64,000 bases of DNA, taken from NCBI RefSeq assembly GCF_001945395.1, contig NZ_MSXV01000037.1, forward strand, positions 62,001 to 126,000, written 5' to 3'. A program made the translations under genes and the position numbers. Below are positions 24,381 through 33,288 of the stretch, in pieces. This DNA is from Pseudomonas sp. PA15(2017) (GTDB taxonomy: Bacteria; Pseudomonadota; Gammaproteobacteria; Pseudomonadales; Pseudomonadaceae). Position 1 is the first letter of the stretch; the number at the start of each line of letters is the position of its first letter. The notes under the pieces are model-generated. The model was not told the origin of the DNA and ran no database searches. It saw only the letters and a program-made list of their open reading frames with translations.

Positions 24381-26168
24381 ATGTCCTTCAACCACTACTA
24401 CCAAAGCGAACTTACCGCACTGCGCCAGCTCGGTCGTCGTTTCGCCGAGCGTAGTCCGGCGTTGGCGCCGTTCCTGGGGCAGGCCGGGCGGGATCCGGAT
24501 GTGGAGCGGTTGCTGGAAGGTTTTGCCTTTCTCACTGGGCGCCTGCGCCAGAAACTCGATGACGAGTTGCCGGAGCTTAGCCACTCGCTGATGCAGTTGC
24601 TGTGGCCCAATTACATGCGGCCGCTGCCGGCATTCAGCATTTTGCAGTTCGATCCGCTCAAGCGCTCCGGCCCGGCACTCAAGGTCGAGCGTGATACGCC
24701 AATCGAGAGCGTGCCGATCAATGACGTGCGCTGCCGTTTCCGTACCTGCTACCCGACAGAGGTATTGGCGCTGAACCTGGCTGCATTGAACTACTCGGTC
24801 AAGGGCGACGGCGCATTGCTGAGCCTGCGCCTGGGGATGAGCGCCGATGGCCATCTTGGCGAGTTGGAACTGAGCAAGCTGCGGCTGCACTTCGCCGGTG
24901 AGCGTTACATCAGCCAGATGCTGTACCTGAGCCTGCTGCGCAACCTCCAAGGTATCGAACTGATTCCGCTGAACGCGGCAGGTAAACCCATCCAGGGCGC
25001 CAATGGTGTGCCGATGGCATTCAAGATACCGGGTAACCGTGTACAGCCGGTGGGGTTCGCCGAAGAGGAGGCGTTGATCCCGTATCCGCTGAATACCTTC
25101 CGCGGTTATCGCTACCTTCAGGAGTACTTCGCTTTCCAGGACAAGTTCCTGTTCGTCGATGTCGAGGGTCTGGACATTCTCAAGGCCCTCCCAGAAGACA
25201 CGCTCAAACAGTCACGTGGCTTCGAGCTGCGATTCGATATTCGCAAGAGCGGCATCCAGCGCCTGCGGCCAACCCTGGATAACGTCAAACTGTTCTGCAC
25301 CCCTATCGTCAATCTGTTCGAGCATGACGCCCTGCCGATCCGTCTCGATGGCAAGCAGGACGAGTACCTGCTGCTGCCAGCCGAATACGATCTGGAAAAC
25401 TGCGGCGTGTTTTCCGTCGAGGGCGTTACGGGGTGGAAGCCCGGTGGCCTGGGTTACCAGCAATACGTGCCCTTCGAGTCTTTCGAGCATGACCCGAGTT
25501 TCGACGTGCCGAACAGCCGGCCGCATTACAGCATTCGCCAGCGCCCGTCCCTGCTGCACAACGGCTTGGATACCTATCTGAGTTTCGGCATCCGTCACGC
25601 AGAGGCTCATGAAACGTTGTCCATCGAGCTGACCTGTACCAATCAGAATCTGCCACGCAAGCTCAAGCTTGGCGACATCTGCGTGGCGTGCGAGGAAACC
25701 CCGGAATTTTTGAGTTTCCGCAATATCACGCCGGCCACATCGAGCTTTGCGCCGCCGTTGAACCGCGACTTTCTGTGGAAGTTGATCAGCAACATGTCGC
25801 TCAACTACCTGTCGCTGGCCGACGTCAATGCTTTGAAGGTGATTTTGGAGACCTACGACCTGCCGCGCTATTACGACCAGCACGCGGAGAAGGTCAGCAA
25901 GCGCCTGCTCGGTGGGCTCAAGCACATCAAGCATCACCACGTGGATCGTTTGCATCGTGGCTTGCCAGTACGTGGGTTGCGCACCGAGCTGACGATCGAC
26001 CCTGAGGGGTATATCGGTGAGGGCGACCTGTTCGTTTTCGCTTCCGTGCTCAACGAGTTTTTCGCGTTGTACGCCAGCCTGAACTCGTATCACGAGTTAC
26101 GGGTAAACAGCACACAGGGAGAGGTGTACCAATGGACACCACGTATGGGCCTGCAGCCCCTGCTTTGA
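24381..26168 (+). CDS. tssF: T6SS baseplate protein TssF
   Basis: This is a 595-residue baseplate wedge protein. The conserved N-terminus has FNHYYQSELTALRQLGRRFAE, followed by PDVERLLEGFAFLTGRLRQKL and ELSHSLMQLLWPNYMRPLPAFSI, all typical of TssF (VasA). The C-terminal part contains FVFASVLNEFFALYASLNSYHEL. The TssF-TssG2-TssE-TssK arrangement forms the baseplate. Its 3' end overlaps the tssG start by 37 nt. Its first ~110 nt have a degraded copy about 1 kb upstream. Confidence 0.95.
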   Translation: MSFNHYYQSELTALRQLGRRFAERSPALAPFLGQAGRDPDVERLLEGFAFLTGRLRQKLDDELPELSHSLMQLLWPNYMRPLPAFSILQFDPLKRSGPALKVERDTPIESVPINDVRCRFRTCYPTEVLALNLAALNYSVKGDGALLSLRLGMSADGHLGELELSKLRLHFAGERYISQMLYLSLLRNLQGIELIPLNAAGKPIQGANGVPMAFKIPGNRVQPVGFAEEEALIPYPLNTFRGYRYLQEYFAFQDKFLFVDVEGLDILKALPEDTLKQSRGFELRFDIRKSGIQRLRPTLDNVKLFCTPIVNLFEHDALPIRLDGKQDEYLLLPAEYDLENCGVFSVEGVTGWKPGGLGYQQYVPFESFEHDPSFDVPNSRPHYSIRQRPSLLHNGLDTYLSFGIRHAEAHETLSIELTCTNQNLPRKLKLGDICVACEETPEFLSFRNITPATSSFAPPLNRDFLWKLISNMSLNYLSLADVNALKVILETYDLPRYYDQHAEKVSKRLLGGLKHIKHHHVDRLHRGLPVRGLRTELTIDPEGYIGEGDLFVFASVLNEFFALYASLNSYHELRVNSTQGEVYQWTPRMGLQPLL

Positions 26169-27139
26169 GCGGGCTGGCACGAAGCATACGCGAGTACTCG
26201 CTGTTTCAGGCGGTATTACTGGTGCTTGACCGGTTGCGCCAGGCACACCCGTACCTGAGCGAAGAGGAACTGTATGACCAGTTGGAATTCCAGGCCAATC
26301 CGAGTCTGGGCTTCCCGAGCAGCGATGTTGACCGTGTCGAGTTTTTCGAAGAGCACGGGCGTATGCGGGCGCGTATGCGTTTCAACCTGATCGGCTTGGT
26401 CGGTTCGGGTTCGCCGTTGCCTGCGTTCTATGGCGAGCAGGCGTTGGGCGATAGCGAAGACGGCAACCCGACGCGCAATTTCCTGGATCTGTTTCATCAT
26501 CGGTTGCAACGCCTGATGCTGCCGATCTGGAAGAAGTATCGATATCGCGCAAGCTTCGAAAGCGGCGCCGTCGATCCGTTCTCGTCACACCTTTTTGGCT
26601 TGATCGGCCTGGGTGGCGAGGAGATCCGGCGTGCCAAGGAACTGAACTGGAAACGCCTCCTGCCTTATCTGGGCCTGCTCAGCCTTCGTGCGCACTCGGC
26701 GGCGCTGATCGAGGCGGTGCTGCGCTACTACTTCAAGCACGCTGAGTTGACCATCGAGCAATGCATCGAGCGCCGCGTGGAAATTCTCGAGGAGCAGCGT
26801 AATCGTCTGGGGCGAGCCAATAGTCTGCTTGGCGAAGACCTCGTCCTCGGCGAACACGTACGCGACCGCAGCGGCAAATTCCGCATTCATATCCGCGAAC
26901 TCGACTGGCAGCGCTTCCATGAGTTCCTGCCGATCGGTTTCGGCTACCAGCCGCTCTGTGCCCTGGTGCGATTCACGCTCCGTGACCCACTCGATTACGA
27001 CATTCGCCTCGTGCTGCGTCAGGAAGAAATTCGTGAACTGCGCATCGGCGAGCAGAACGCATGCCGCCTAGGATGGACCAGTTGGCTCGGCCGCGAGAAA
27101 GCGGACGGCGTGGTGACGCTGGGCAGCAAAATTCATTAA
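26132..27139 (+). CDS. tssG: T6SS baseplate protein TssG
   Basis: This is a 335-residue baseplate protein. The N-terminal FQAVLLVLDRLRQAHP, the motif VDRVEFFEEHGRMRARMRFNLIGLVGSGSPLPAFY, and FLDLFHHRLQRLMLPIWKKYRY match TssG. It wraps TssF in the wedge complex. The gene overlaps tssF and is followed 13 nt later by clpV, the H2 order. Confidence 0.95.
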   Translation: MDTTYGPAAPALSGLARSIREYSLFQAVLLVLDRLRQAHPYLSEEELYDQLEFQANPSLGFPSSDVDRVEFFEEHGRMRARMRFNLIGLVGSGSPLPAFYGEQALGDSEDGNPTRNFLDLFHHRLQRLMLPIWKKYRYRASFESGAVDPFSSHLFGLIGLGGEEIRRAKELNWKRLLPYLGLLSLRAHSAALIEAVLRYYFKHAELTIEQCIERRVEILEEQRNRLGRANSLLGEDLVLGEHVRDRSGKFRIHIRELDWQRFHEFLPIGFGYQPLCALVRFTLRDPLDYDIRLVLRQEEIRELRIGEQNACRLGWTSWLGREKADGVVTLGSKIH

Positions 27140-27152
27140 GGACAGATGACCC

Positions 27153-29810
27153 ATGATCAATGTAGACCTGCAACAACTCATCCAGGCGCTGGACGCTGAA
27201 AGCCGACGTGATCTGGAGCGTTCGGCTGAGCGTTGCGTCGCCCGCGGCGGCAGCAAGATTCTCGTCGAAGACTTGCTGCTGGGCTTGCTGGAACGGCAGA
27301 ACGGCCTGCTGTCTCGCGCCTTGCAAGACGCTGACGTGGATGTCGGTGAGCTGAGCGCCGCCTTGCAGACCCGCGTCGAGCACAGCGAGTCACGTAACCC
27401 TGTGTTCGCTCCGGAACTGGTGCAATGGCTGCAGGATGCCCTGCTGGTGGCCAACCTCGAGCTGGGCCAGACTCAGGTCGAGGATGCTGCACTGATCCTC
27501 GCGCTGCTGCGCAACCCGCTGCGCTATGCAGGCAGCCGTTACCAGCCGCTGCTTGCCAGGTTGAACATCGAGCGCCTGAAGGCGTTCGCCCTGTCGCAAC
27601 AGCCTCAGACGCAGGCCGACGGCAAGCCGGTTGCGCAGGGCGAGTCGCTGCTACAGCGCTTTACCCACAACCTGACTCAGCAAGCCCGCTACGGCAAACT
27701 GGACCCGGTGCTGTGCCGCGATGGTGCAATTCGGCAGATGGTCGACATCCTGGCCCGTCGTCGCAAGAACAACCCGATCGTGGTGGGTGAAGCCGGGGTC
27801 GGCAAGACCGCCATCGTCGAGGGCCTGGCCTCACGTATCGCGGCCGGTGAAGTGCCGCAGGTGCTCAAGGGCGTAGAGCTGTTGTCGCTGGACATGGGCC
27901 TTTTGCAGGCCGGCGCCAGCGTCAAAGGTGAATTCGAGCGTCGCCTCAAAGGCGTCATCGACGAGGTCAAGGCCTCGCCGAAACCGATCATCCTTTTTAT
28001 TGACGAAGCCCATACCCTGATCGGCGCTGGCGGCAACGCCGGGGGCTCCGACGCCGCCAACCTCTTGAAACCGGCGCTCGCCCGCGGTGAGCTGCGCACC
28101 ATCGCGGCCACCACGTGGGCCGAGTACAAGAAGTACTTCGAGAAAGACCCTGCGCTGGCCCGACGCTTCCAGCCAGTGCAGTTGCACGAGCCGACGGTGA
28201 ACGAAGCGATCACCATTCTTCGTGGCCTGGCACAAGTCTACGAAAAGAGCCACGGCATCTACCTGCGCGATGACGCCGTGGTGTCGGCCGCCGAACTATC
28301 GGCGCGCTATCTGGCCGGTCGGCAACTGCCGGACAAAGCAGTCGATGTGCTCGACACCGCTTGCGCGCGCGTACGCATCAGCCTTGCCGCCGCGCCGGAA
28401 AGCCTCGAGCGCCTGCGCGGTGAGCTGGCCGAAGGTGGTCGTCAACGCCAGGCGCTGCGCCGCGATGGCGAAGCCGGTCTTCTGATCGATCATGACGCAT
28501 TGCAAGCGCTGGAAGCGCGACTGGACGAAGCCGAGACTGAGCGGGTCGCGCTGGAAGCGCTGTGGACTGAACAGAAGCAACTGGCCGAGCGCCTGCTGGA
28601 ACTGCGCCAGCAATTGGCCATGGCGCGCGACGCTAGAGAAGGTGAAGCAGCCATCGGCGTTGCGGACAGCACCGAAGACGACGTGCCTGAACGGGTAGTT
28701 GGCGAGGCCGATGAAATGCTCAACGTCGAAGCGCTGGAAGCTCGGCTCAACGAAACGCACAAGGCGCTGACTGCCGCACAGGTGAAAGAGCGCCTGGTCA
28801 GCTTCGAGGTCTGCCCGCGCTTGGTGGCTGAAGTGATCAGCGCCTGGACCGGCGTCCCGTTGACGCAATTGGCCCGAGAGCACAACGCCAAAATCGCCAG
28901 TTTCGCGACGGACCTGCGCACCCGTATCCGTGGGCAGGAACAAGCCGTGCATGCATTGGATCGTTCCATGCGCGCCACCGCTGCTGGTTTGAACAAACCA
29001 GATGCACCGGTCGGCGTGTTTCTGCTGGTTGGCCCGAGCGGCGTTGGTAAAACCGAAACCGCTTTGGCGCTCGCTGACCTGCTCTACGGCGGCGATCGCT
29101 TCATCACCACAATCAATATGTCCGAGTTCCAGGAGAAACACACCGTTTCCCGTCTGATTGGTGCGCCGCCGGGCTACGTCGGTTACGGCGAGGGCGGCAT
29201 GCTGACGGAAGCTGTGCGGCAGAAACCCTACTCGGTGGTGCTACTCGATGAGGTCGAGAAGGCCGATCCAGATGTGCTCACCCTGTTCTACCAGATCTTC
29301 GACAAGGGCGTGGCCAACGATGGCGAAGGGCGCGAAATCGACTTTCGCAATACGTTGATTCTGATGACTTCGAACCTGGGCAGCGACCGCATCAGCGAGC
29401 TTTGCGCAGAGGGCTCACGGCCAACCGCCGAGGTTCTCGAAGAAACCATTCGCCCGGTGCTCAGCAAACACTTCAAACCTGCATTACTGGCGCGGATGAA
29501 AGTGGTGCCGTACTACCCGGTCGGCGGCCCGGTTCTGCGTGAGCTGATCGAGATCAAACTGGGCCGCCTGGGCGAGCGCTTGAGCCGTCGTCAGCTGAAT
29601 TTCACCTGGTGCCAGAACCTGGTCGATCACCTGTCCGAACGCTGCACGCAAAGCGAGAGCGGTGCACGCCTGATCGATCATTTACTGGATCAGCACGTTC
29701 TGCCGCTGGTTGCGGACCGATTGCTCGATGCGATGGCCACGGGCGAAACCCTCGAACGTGTTCATGCCACGCTCGATGGTGATGGCAGCGTGGCCTGCGA
29801 GTTCGCCTGA
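27153..29810 (+). CDS. clpV: T6SS sheath-recycling AAA+ ATPase ClpV (TssH)
   Basis: This is an 885-residue unfoldase that disassembles contracted TssB/TssC sheath. The N-terminal Clp repeat domain spans about residues 1-160. AAA domain 1 has Walker A GEAGVGKT (211-218) and Walker B ILFIDEAHTLIG. A coiled-coil middle domain covers about 410-520. AAA domain 2 has Walker A GPSGVGKT (627-634) and the loop PPGYVGYGEGG. Length matches ClpV rather than ClpB. It precedes the sigma54 activator, as clpV2-sfa2 in P. aeruginosa. Confidence 0.96.
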   Translation: MINVDLQQLIQALDAESRRDLERSAERCVARGGSKILVEDLLLGLLERQNGLLSRALQDADVDVGELSAALQTRVEHSESRNPVFAPELVQWLQDALLVANLELGQTQVEDAALILALLRNPLRYAGSRYQPLLARLNIERLKAFALSQQPQTQADGKPVAQGESLLQRFTHNLTQQARYGKLDPVLCRDGAIRQMVDILARRRKNNPIVVGEAGVGKTAIVEGLASRIAAGEVPQVLKGVELLSLDMGLLQAGASVKGEFERRLKGVIDEVKASPKPIILFIDEAHTLIGAGGNAGGSDAANLLKPALARGELRTIAATTWAEYKKYFEKDPALARRFQPVQLHEPTVNEAITILRGLAQVYEKSHGIYLRDDAVVSAAELSARYLAGRQLPDKAVDVLDTACARVRISLAAAPESLERLRGELAEGGRQRQALRRDGEAGLLIDHDALQALEARLDEAETERVALEALWTEQKQLAERLLELRQQLAMARDAREGEAAIGVADSTEDDVPERVVGEADEMLNVEALEARLNETHKALTAAQVKERLVSFEVCPRLVAEVISAWTGVPLTQLAREHNAKIASFATDLRTRIRGQEQAVHALDRSMRATAAGLNKPDAPVGVFLLVGPSGVGKTETALALADLLYGGDRFITTINMSEFQEKHTVSRLIGAPPGYVGYGEGGMLTEAVRQKPYSVVLLDEVEKADPDVLTLFYQIFDKGVANDGEGREIDFRNTLILMTSNLGSDRISELCAEGSRPTAEVLEETIRPVLSKHFKPALLARMKVVPYYPVGGPVLRELIEIKLGRLGERLSRRQLNFTWCQNLVDHLSERCTQSESGARLIDHLLDQHVLPLVADRLLDAMATGETLERVHATLDGDGSVACEFA

Positions 29811-29820
29811 GGTGGGTGTG

Positions 29821-31338
29821 ATGTTTGCTCAAGTGCCGCAGCCGCTGATTTATGCAGAGCGCCTACTCGCACAGTTCGCCAGCTTGTCACGTGCATCGGA
29901 TGTTGCCGCGTTGTTGGGTGACTTCGTACGCGCATTGACCGAGCTCAGTGGCTGCGAATTGGCTCAGGTGTACCTGCTCGATGCCACGCATACCTGTTTG
30001 GGTATGCAAGCCGAGTATCTGGATAGCCAACTGCAACCGCGAGAGGCCGATAGCTTGCCTGTCGATTACAACGGAGAGCAGCTGTTGCAGTTCGCGCTCT
30101 GCCAGAATCGCGTGGTGTTTGTCGAGAAGCTGAGCGGCAGCCTGTATGAAACCAGCTTTCTACCTCCTTCTGCAGCGCAGTGGGAAACGCTGCTTTGCGT
30201 GCCACTGATCAATCAGCAGAAAGCGGTCGAAGGTTTGCTGGTTTGCGCTAGCCGTCGCAGCAGCGAATTGCAGGTGTTCGCCGATTCCCTTTGCAAGCTG
30301 GGTTCGTTCGTGCTCGTACAGCTGCATCTTCTACAGCGTTTGCGTCAGTCATCGGGTGATGCAAGCTCCGCCGTTCACAGCACACCGGTCGCCAGCGGCT
30401 ATGGCCTGATCGGCAAGAGCGCTGTCATGCGACAAACCTACTCGCTAATCAGCAAGGTTTTGCACAGCCCCTATACCGTTTTACTGCGTGGCGAAACGGG
30501 AACCGGCAAGGAAGTCGTTGCACGAGCGATTCACGATTGTGGTCCACGGCGCTCGCGCGCGTTCATCGTGCAGAATTGCGCCGCGTTCCCGGAAAGCCTT
30601 CTGGAAAGCGAGCTGTTCGGCTATCGCAAAGGAGCCTTCACCGGTGCCGAACGTGACCGAGCGGGCCTTTTCGATGCAGCTGATGGCGGCACGCTTTTGC
30701 TCGATGAAATCGGCGACATGCCGCTTTCGCTGCAGGCCAAGTTGCTGCGCGTGCTGCAAGAGGGCGAAATCCGCCCACTGGGTTCCAACGATACCCACAA
30801 GATCGACGTGAGGATTATCGCCGCTACCCACCAGGACCTTGCGGTGATGGTCAGCGAAGGCAAGTTTCGCGAAGACCTGTACTACCGGCTGGCGCAATTT
30901 CCTATCCAGCTACCGGCATTGCGTCATCGGGAGGGCGACATTCTCGACCTGGCGCGTCACTTCGCCGAGAAAGCCTGTGCGTTTCTGCAGCGAGACCCGG
31001 TGCGCTGGTCGGATGGCGCACTCGATCATCTTTCCCAATACACCTTCCCAGGCAACGTGCGCGAGCTCAAGGGCTTGGTCGAGCGTGCTGTTCTTCTTTG
31101 TGAGGGCGGCGAGCTTCTGGTCCAGCATTTTTCCCTGCGCGTCGATGCCGAATCTGTCGACAGCAACCTCAGCTTGCGCGAGCGCCTGGAGCAGGTGGAG
31201 CGCAGCCTGTTGCTCGATTGCCTGCGCAAGAATGCCGGCAACCAAACCCTTTCGGCGCGAGAGCTAGGCCTGCCCAGGCGCACGCTGCTTTACCGCCTCG
31301 GACGTCTGAATATCAACCTGGGTGAGCTCAATGGGTAG
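29821..31338 (+). CDS. sfa2: Sigma54-dependent transcriptional activator (Sfa2-like)
   Basis: This is a 505-residue enhancer-binding protein. A GAF-like sensor occupies about residues 20-170. The AAA+ domain has Walker A GETGTGKE (224-231), the sigma54-contacting GAFTGA motif (271-276) and Walker B GGTLLLDEIGDMP. A Fis-type helix-turn-helix ends the protein (SARELGLPRRTLLYRLGRL). ATG 29821 starts 10 nt after clpV; the upstream extension overlaps clpV and is rejected. Its place equals PA1663 in the H2 cluster, so it probably activates sigma54 promoters of this T6SS or of hcp/vgrG genes. Confidence 0.93.
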   Translation: MFAQVPQPLIYAERLLAQFASLSRASDVAALLGDFVRALTELSGCELAQVYLLDATHTCLGMQAEYLDSQLQPREADSLPVDYNGEQLLQFALCQNRVVFVEKLSGSLYETSFLPPSAAQWETLLCVPLINQQKAVEGLLVCASRRSSELQVFADSLCKLGSFVLVQLHLLQRLRQSSGDASSAVHSTPVASGYGLIGKSAVMRQTYSLISKVLHSPYTVLLRGETGTGKEVVARAIHDCGPRRSRAFIVQNCAAFPESLLESELFGYRKGAFTGAERDRAGLFDAADGGTLLLDEIGDMPLSLQAKLLRVLQEGEIRPLGSNDTHKIDVRIIAATHQDLAVMVSEGKFREDLYYRLAQFPIQLPALRHREGDILDLARHFAEKACAFLQRDPVRWSDGALDHLSQYTFPGNVRELKGLVERAVLLCEGGELLVQHFSLRVDAESVDSNLSLRERLEQVERSLLLDCLRKNAGNQTLSARELGLPRRTLLYRLGRLNINLGELNG

Positions 31339-31425
31339 CAGTGAGCGCCCGGTTTCACTCTTTGTTCATGGCAGCGATACCACTGTGAAAAATCGGTGCA
31401 TGTTGCGTACTTCTGGAGACCTCTG

Positions 31426-31566
31426 ATGCCTGTTCGATACTGGCAAGTCTTTCTTCTGAGCCTTTTCGTGCTGTGCGGCATTAGCGGCTGTGGCGGCAAT
31501 TACAAATTCAATGACGACACCTATCGCCCTCTGGGTGATCCGCAAGCGGTCAACCGCGGCAAGTGA
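31426..31566 (+). CDS. Small lipoprotein of the H2-T6SS cluster (OrfX position)
   Basis: This is a 46-residue protein starting at ATG 31426. A signal peptide (VFFLSLFVLCG) leads to the lipobox ISGC, so the mature lipoprotein would be about 25 residues beginning CGGNYKFNDD. The position between the sigma54 activator and fha equals that of the short orfX (PA1664) of P. aeruginosa. The function is unknown; its conservation of place suggests a real gene. The stop overlaps the region just before the fha start. Confidence 0.75.
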   Translation: MPVRYWQVFLLSLFVLCGISGCGGNYKFNDDTYRPLGDPQAVNRGK

Positions 31567-31583
31567 CCGCAAGGAGCATCATC

Positions 31584-32780
31584 ATGGAGCTGGTTTTCGA
31601 AGTGTTGAACACCAAGCAGTTCGTGCCTGCCGAGCTGTGCCAGAAGACATTCAAGCAGGCCGGCGGTGTGATCGGGCGGGGAGAGGATTGTGATTGGATC
31701 ATTCCGGATCGCAAGCGTCACCTTTCCAACCACCACGCGCTGGTCAGCTATCGCGACGGCACCTTCTTCCTGACCGATACCAGCAGCAACGGTATTCAGG
31801 AGGGTTCGAGTGGTGCCCGGCTGCGCAAGGGCGAGGCGGTACGTATCGAACATGGCAGCGTTTATTTACTTGGGGATTTCGAGGTTCGCGCGCGGCTGGT
31901 TCGCGACCCGGCGATGTTCGACGTCGAAGTGGGCCGACCTCAAGCCGCCGGTAGCATCATTCCCGATGACGCGTTTCTCGACCTGGATCCGCTCGCCGCA
32001 CTCGATCAGCAGGAGCGCGTCTACTCGGAGTTCGAGGAGCTGATTTCGCCCGCCGCCGCAGCCGACGATAGTCGTCAGCGTGCCGACTATGCGCGTATCG
32101 ATATGGAAAGCCTGTTGGTACCGGAGCTGGTCGAAGCACCACAGAAGGTTGAGTCGGCGCCTGCGCCAGCACCGGTCGAACGGCAATCCGAAGGCTTTTG
32201 GGAAAAGTTCGCCGATGCGCTGGGCATGGATATTTCTGGCTACGACCACGAGGCAAAGGAGTCGCTGGCTGTGAGCGTTGCACAATTGCTCAAGCAAAGC
32301 GTCGCGGGCTTGCAGCAGAGTTTGCGCACGCGCAGTGAGCTGAAAAACGAGTTACGCCTCGCTCAGACCACGGCGTTGGGCTCGCAAAAGAATCCCCTCA
32401 AATTCGCCGGCGATGCCGGTGAAGCATTGAGCCTTTTGCTGCAGGCGAATAAGCCAGGACAGCTCACCGCGCAGCAGGCGATATCACGCTCGTTCCGTGA
32501 CCTGCAGGCTCATCAGGTGGCCATGCTGATGGCGAGCCGGGCCGCCGTTCGCGGCACCCTGGAGCATTTTTCGCCACAGCAACTCACGTTGCGTTTCGAG
32601 CGTGACACCAAACCGCTATTTACCACTGCTGGCAGCCGCTGGAGGGCCTACGGGCGTTATCACCAGGCGTTGAGGCAGGACGATGACTGGAGTGAGCGTC
32701 TGCTGGCACGTGACTTCGCACAGGCCTATGAAGAGCAGGTGCGCCTTATTTCAACACTGGATTCTGACCGTCAAGGATGA
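31584..32780 (+). CDS. fha2: T6SS FHA-domain protein (TagH/Fha2-like)
   Basis: This is a 398-residue protein. An N-terminal FHA phosphothreonine-binding domain is seen at about residues 10-95: GGVIGRGEDCDWIIPD, RHLSNHHALV and TDTSSNGIQ. The C-terminal half, from about residue 200, is the VasC-type domain (GFWEKFADALGMD, PLKFAGDAGEALSLLL, FRDLQAHQVAMLM). It is a probable target of the kinase/phosphatase pair encoded downstream. The ATG at 31584 has AAGGAG; the GTG at 31563 overlaps the small lipoprotein gene. Confidence 0.92.
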   Translation: MELVFEVLNTKQFVPAELCQKTFKQAGGVIGRGEDCDWIIPDRKRHLSNHHALVSYRDGTFFLTDTSSNGIQEGSSGARLRKGEAVRIEHGSVYLLGDFEVRARLVRDPAMFDVEVGRPQAAGSIIPDDAFLDLDPLAALDQQERVYSEFEELISPAAAADDSRQRADYARIDMESLLVPELVEAPQKVESAPAPAPVERQSEGFWEKFADALGMDISGYDHEAKESLAVSVAQLLKQSVAGLQQSLRTRSELKNELRLAQTTALGSQKNPLKFAGDAGEALSLLLQANKPGQLTAQQAISRSFRDLQAHQVAMLMASRAAVRGTLEHFSPQQLTLRFERDTKPLFTTAGSRWRAYGRYHQALRQDDDWSERLLARDFAQAYEEQVRLISTLDSDRQG

Positions 32781-33286
32781 TGCACATGTTTCGTCGTTCG
32801 AACGCTTTAATCAAATCGTTGGCAGTATTGAGCGCCTTGGTCGCCCTGGCCGCCTGCTCGACGCTCTCACCGTACTCGCATGTCACCAAGCTCAACCTGA
32901 AGCTGACGGCGAGTGACCAACTGAACCCTGATCTCAACGGGCGTCCGTCGCCAATCGTCTTGCGTCTGTATGAGCTTAAACATCCGGTCGCGTTCGAGAA
33001 CGCGGACTTCTTCAGTCTCTACGAACGCGCCAAGGAGTCTCTGGCGCCAGATATGGTCGCGACCGAAGAGCTCGAGCTGCGCCCCGGGCAAACAGTCGAT
33101 CTCAAACTCAGTATCCAGGAGGGGAGCCGCTACGTCGGTGTGCTGGCGGCCTACAGGGATCTACCAGAGGCTCGGTGGCGCTACACCCTTCAAGTGGCCC
33201 CATTGCAAGTTACCGAGGCCGATCTGACCCTCGATCAGAACGGCATTCGCAACACCGATGCAGCGATTCCCAAGGCAGGTGACTGA
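32777..33286 (+). CDS. tssJ: T6SS outer-membrane lipoprotein TssJ
   Basis: This is a 169-residue lipoprotein with a signal peptide and lipobox LAAC (Cys near residue 27). The mature part has the transthyretin-like fold signature of TssJ: SPIVLRLYELK, FENADFFSLYE and VGVLAAYRDLPEARWR. It anchors TssM to the outer membrane. The start overlaps the fha stop (ATGA at 32777); ATG 32786 is an alternative. Confidence 0.93.
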   Translation: MMHMFRRSNALIKSLAVLSALVALAACSTLSPYSHVTKLNLKLTASDQLNPDLNGRPSPIVLRLYELKHPVAFENADFFSLYERAKESLAPDMVATEELELRPGQTVDLKLSIQEGSRYVGVLAAYRDLPEARWRYTLQVAPLQVTEADLTLDQNGIRNTDAAIPKAGD

Positions 33287-33288
33287 AC

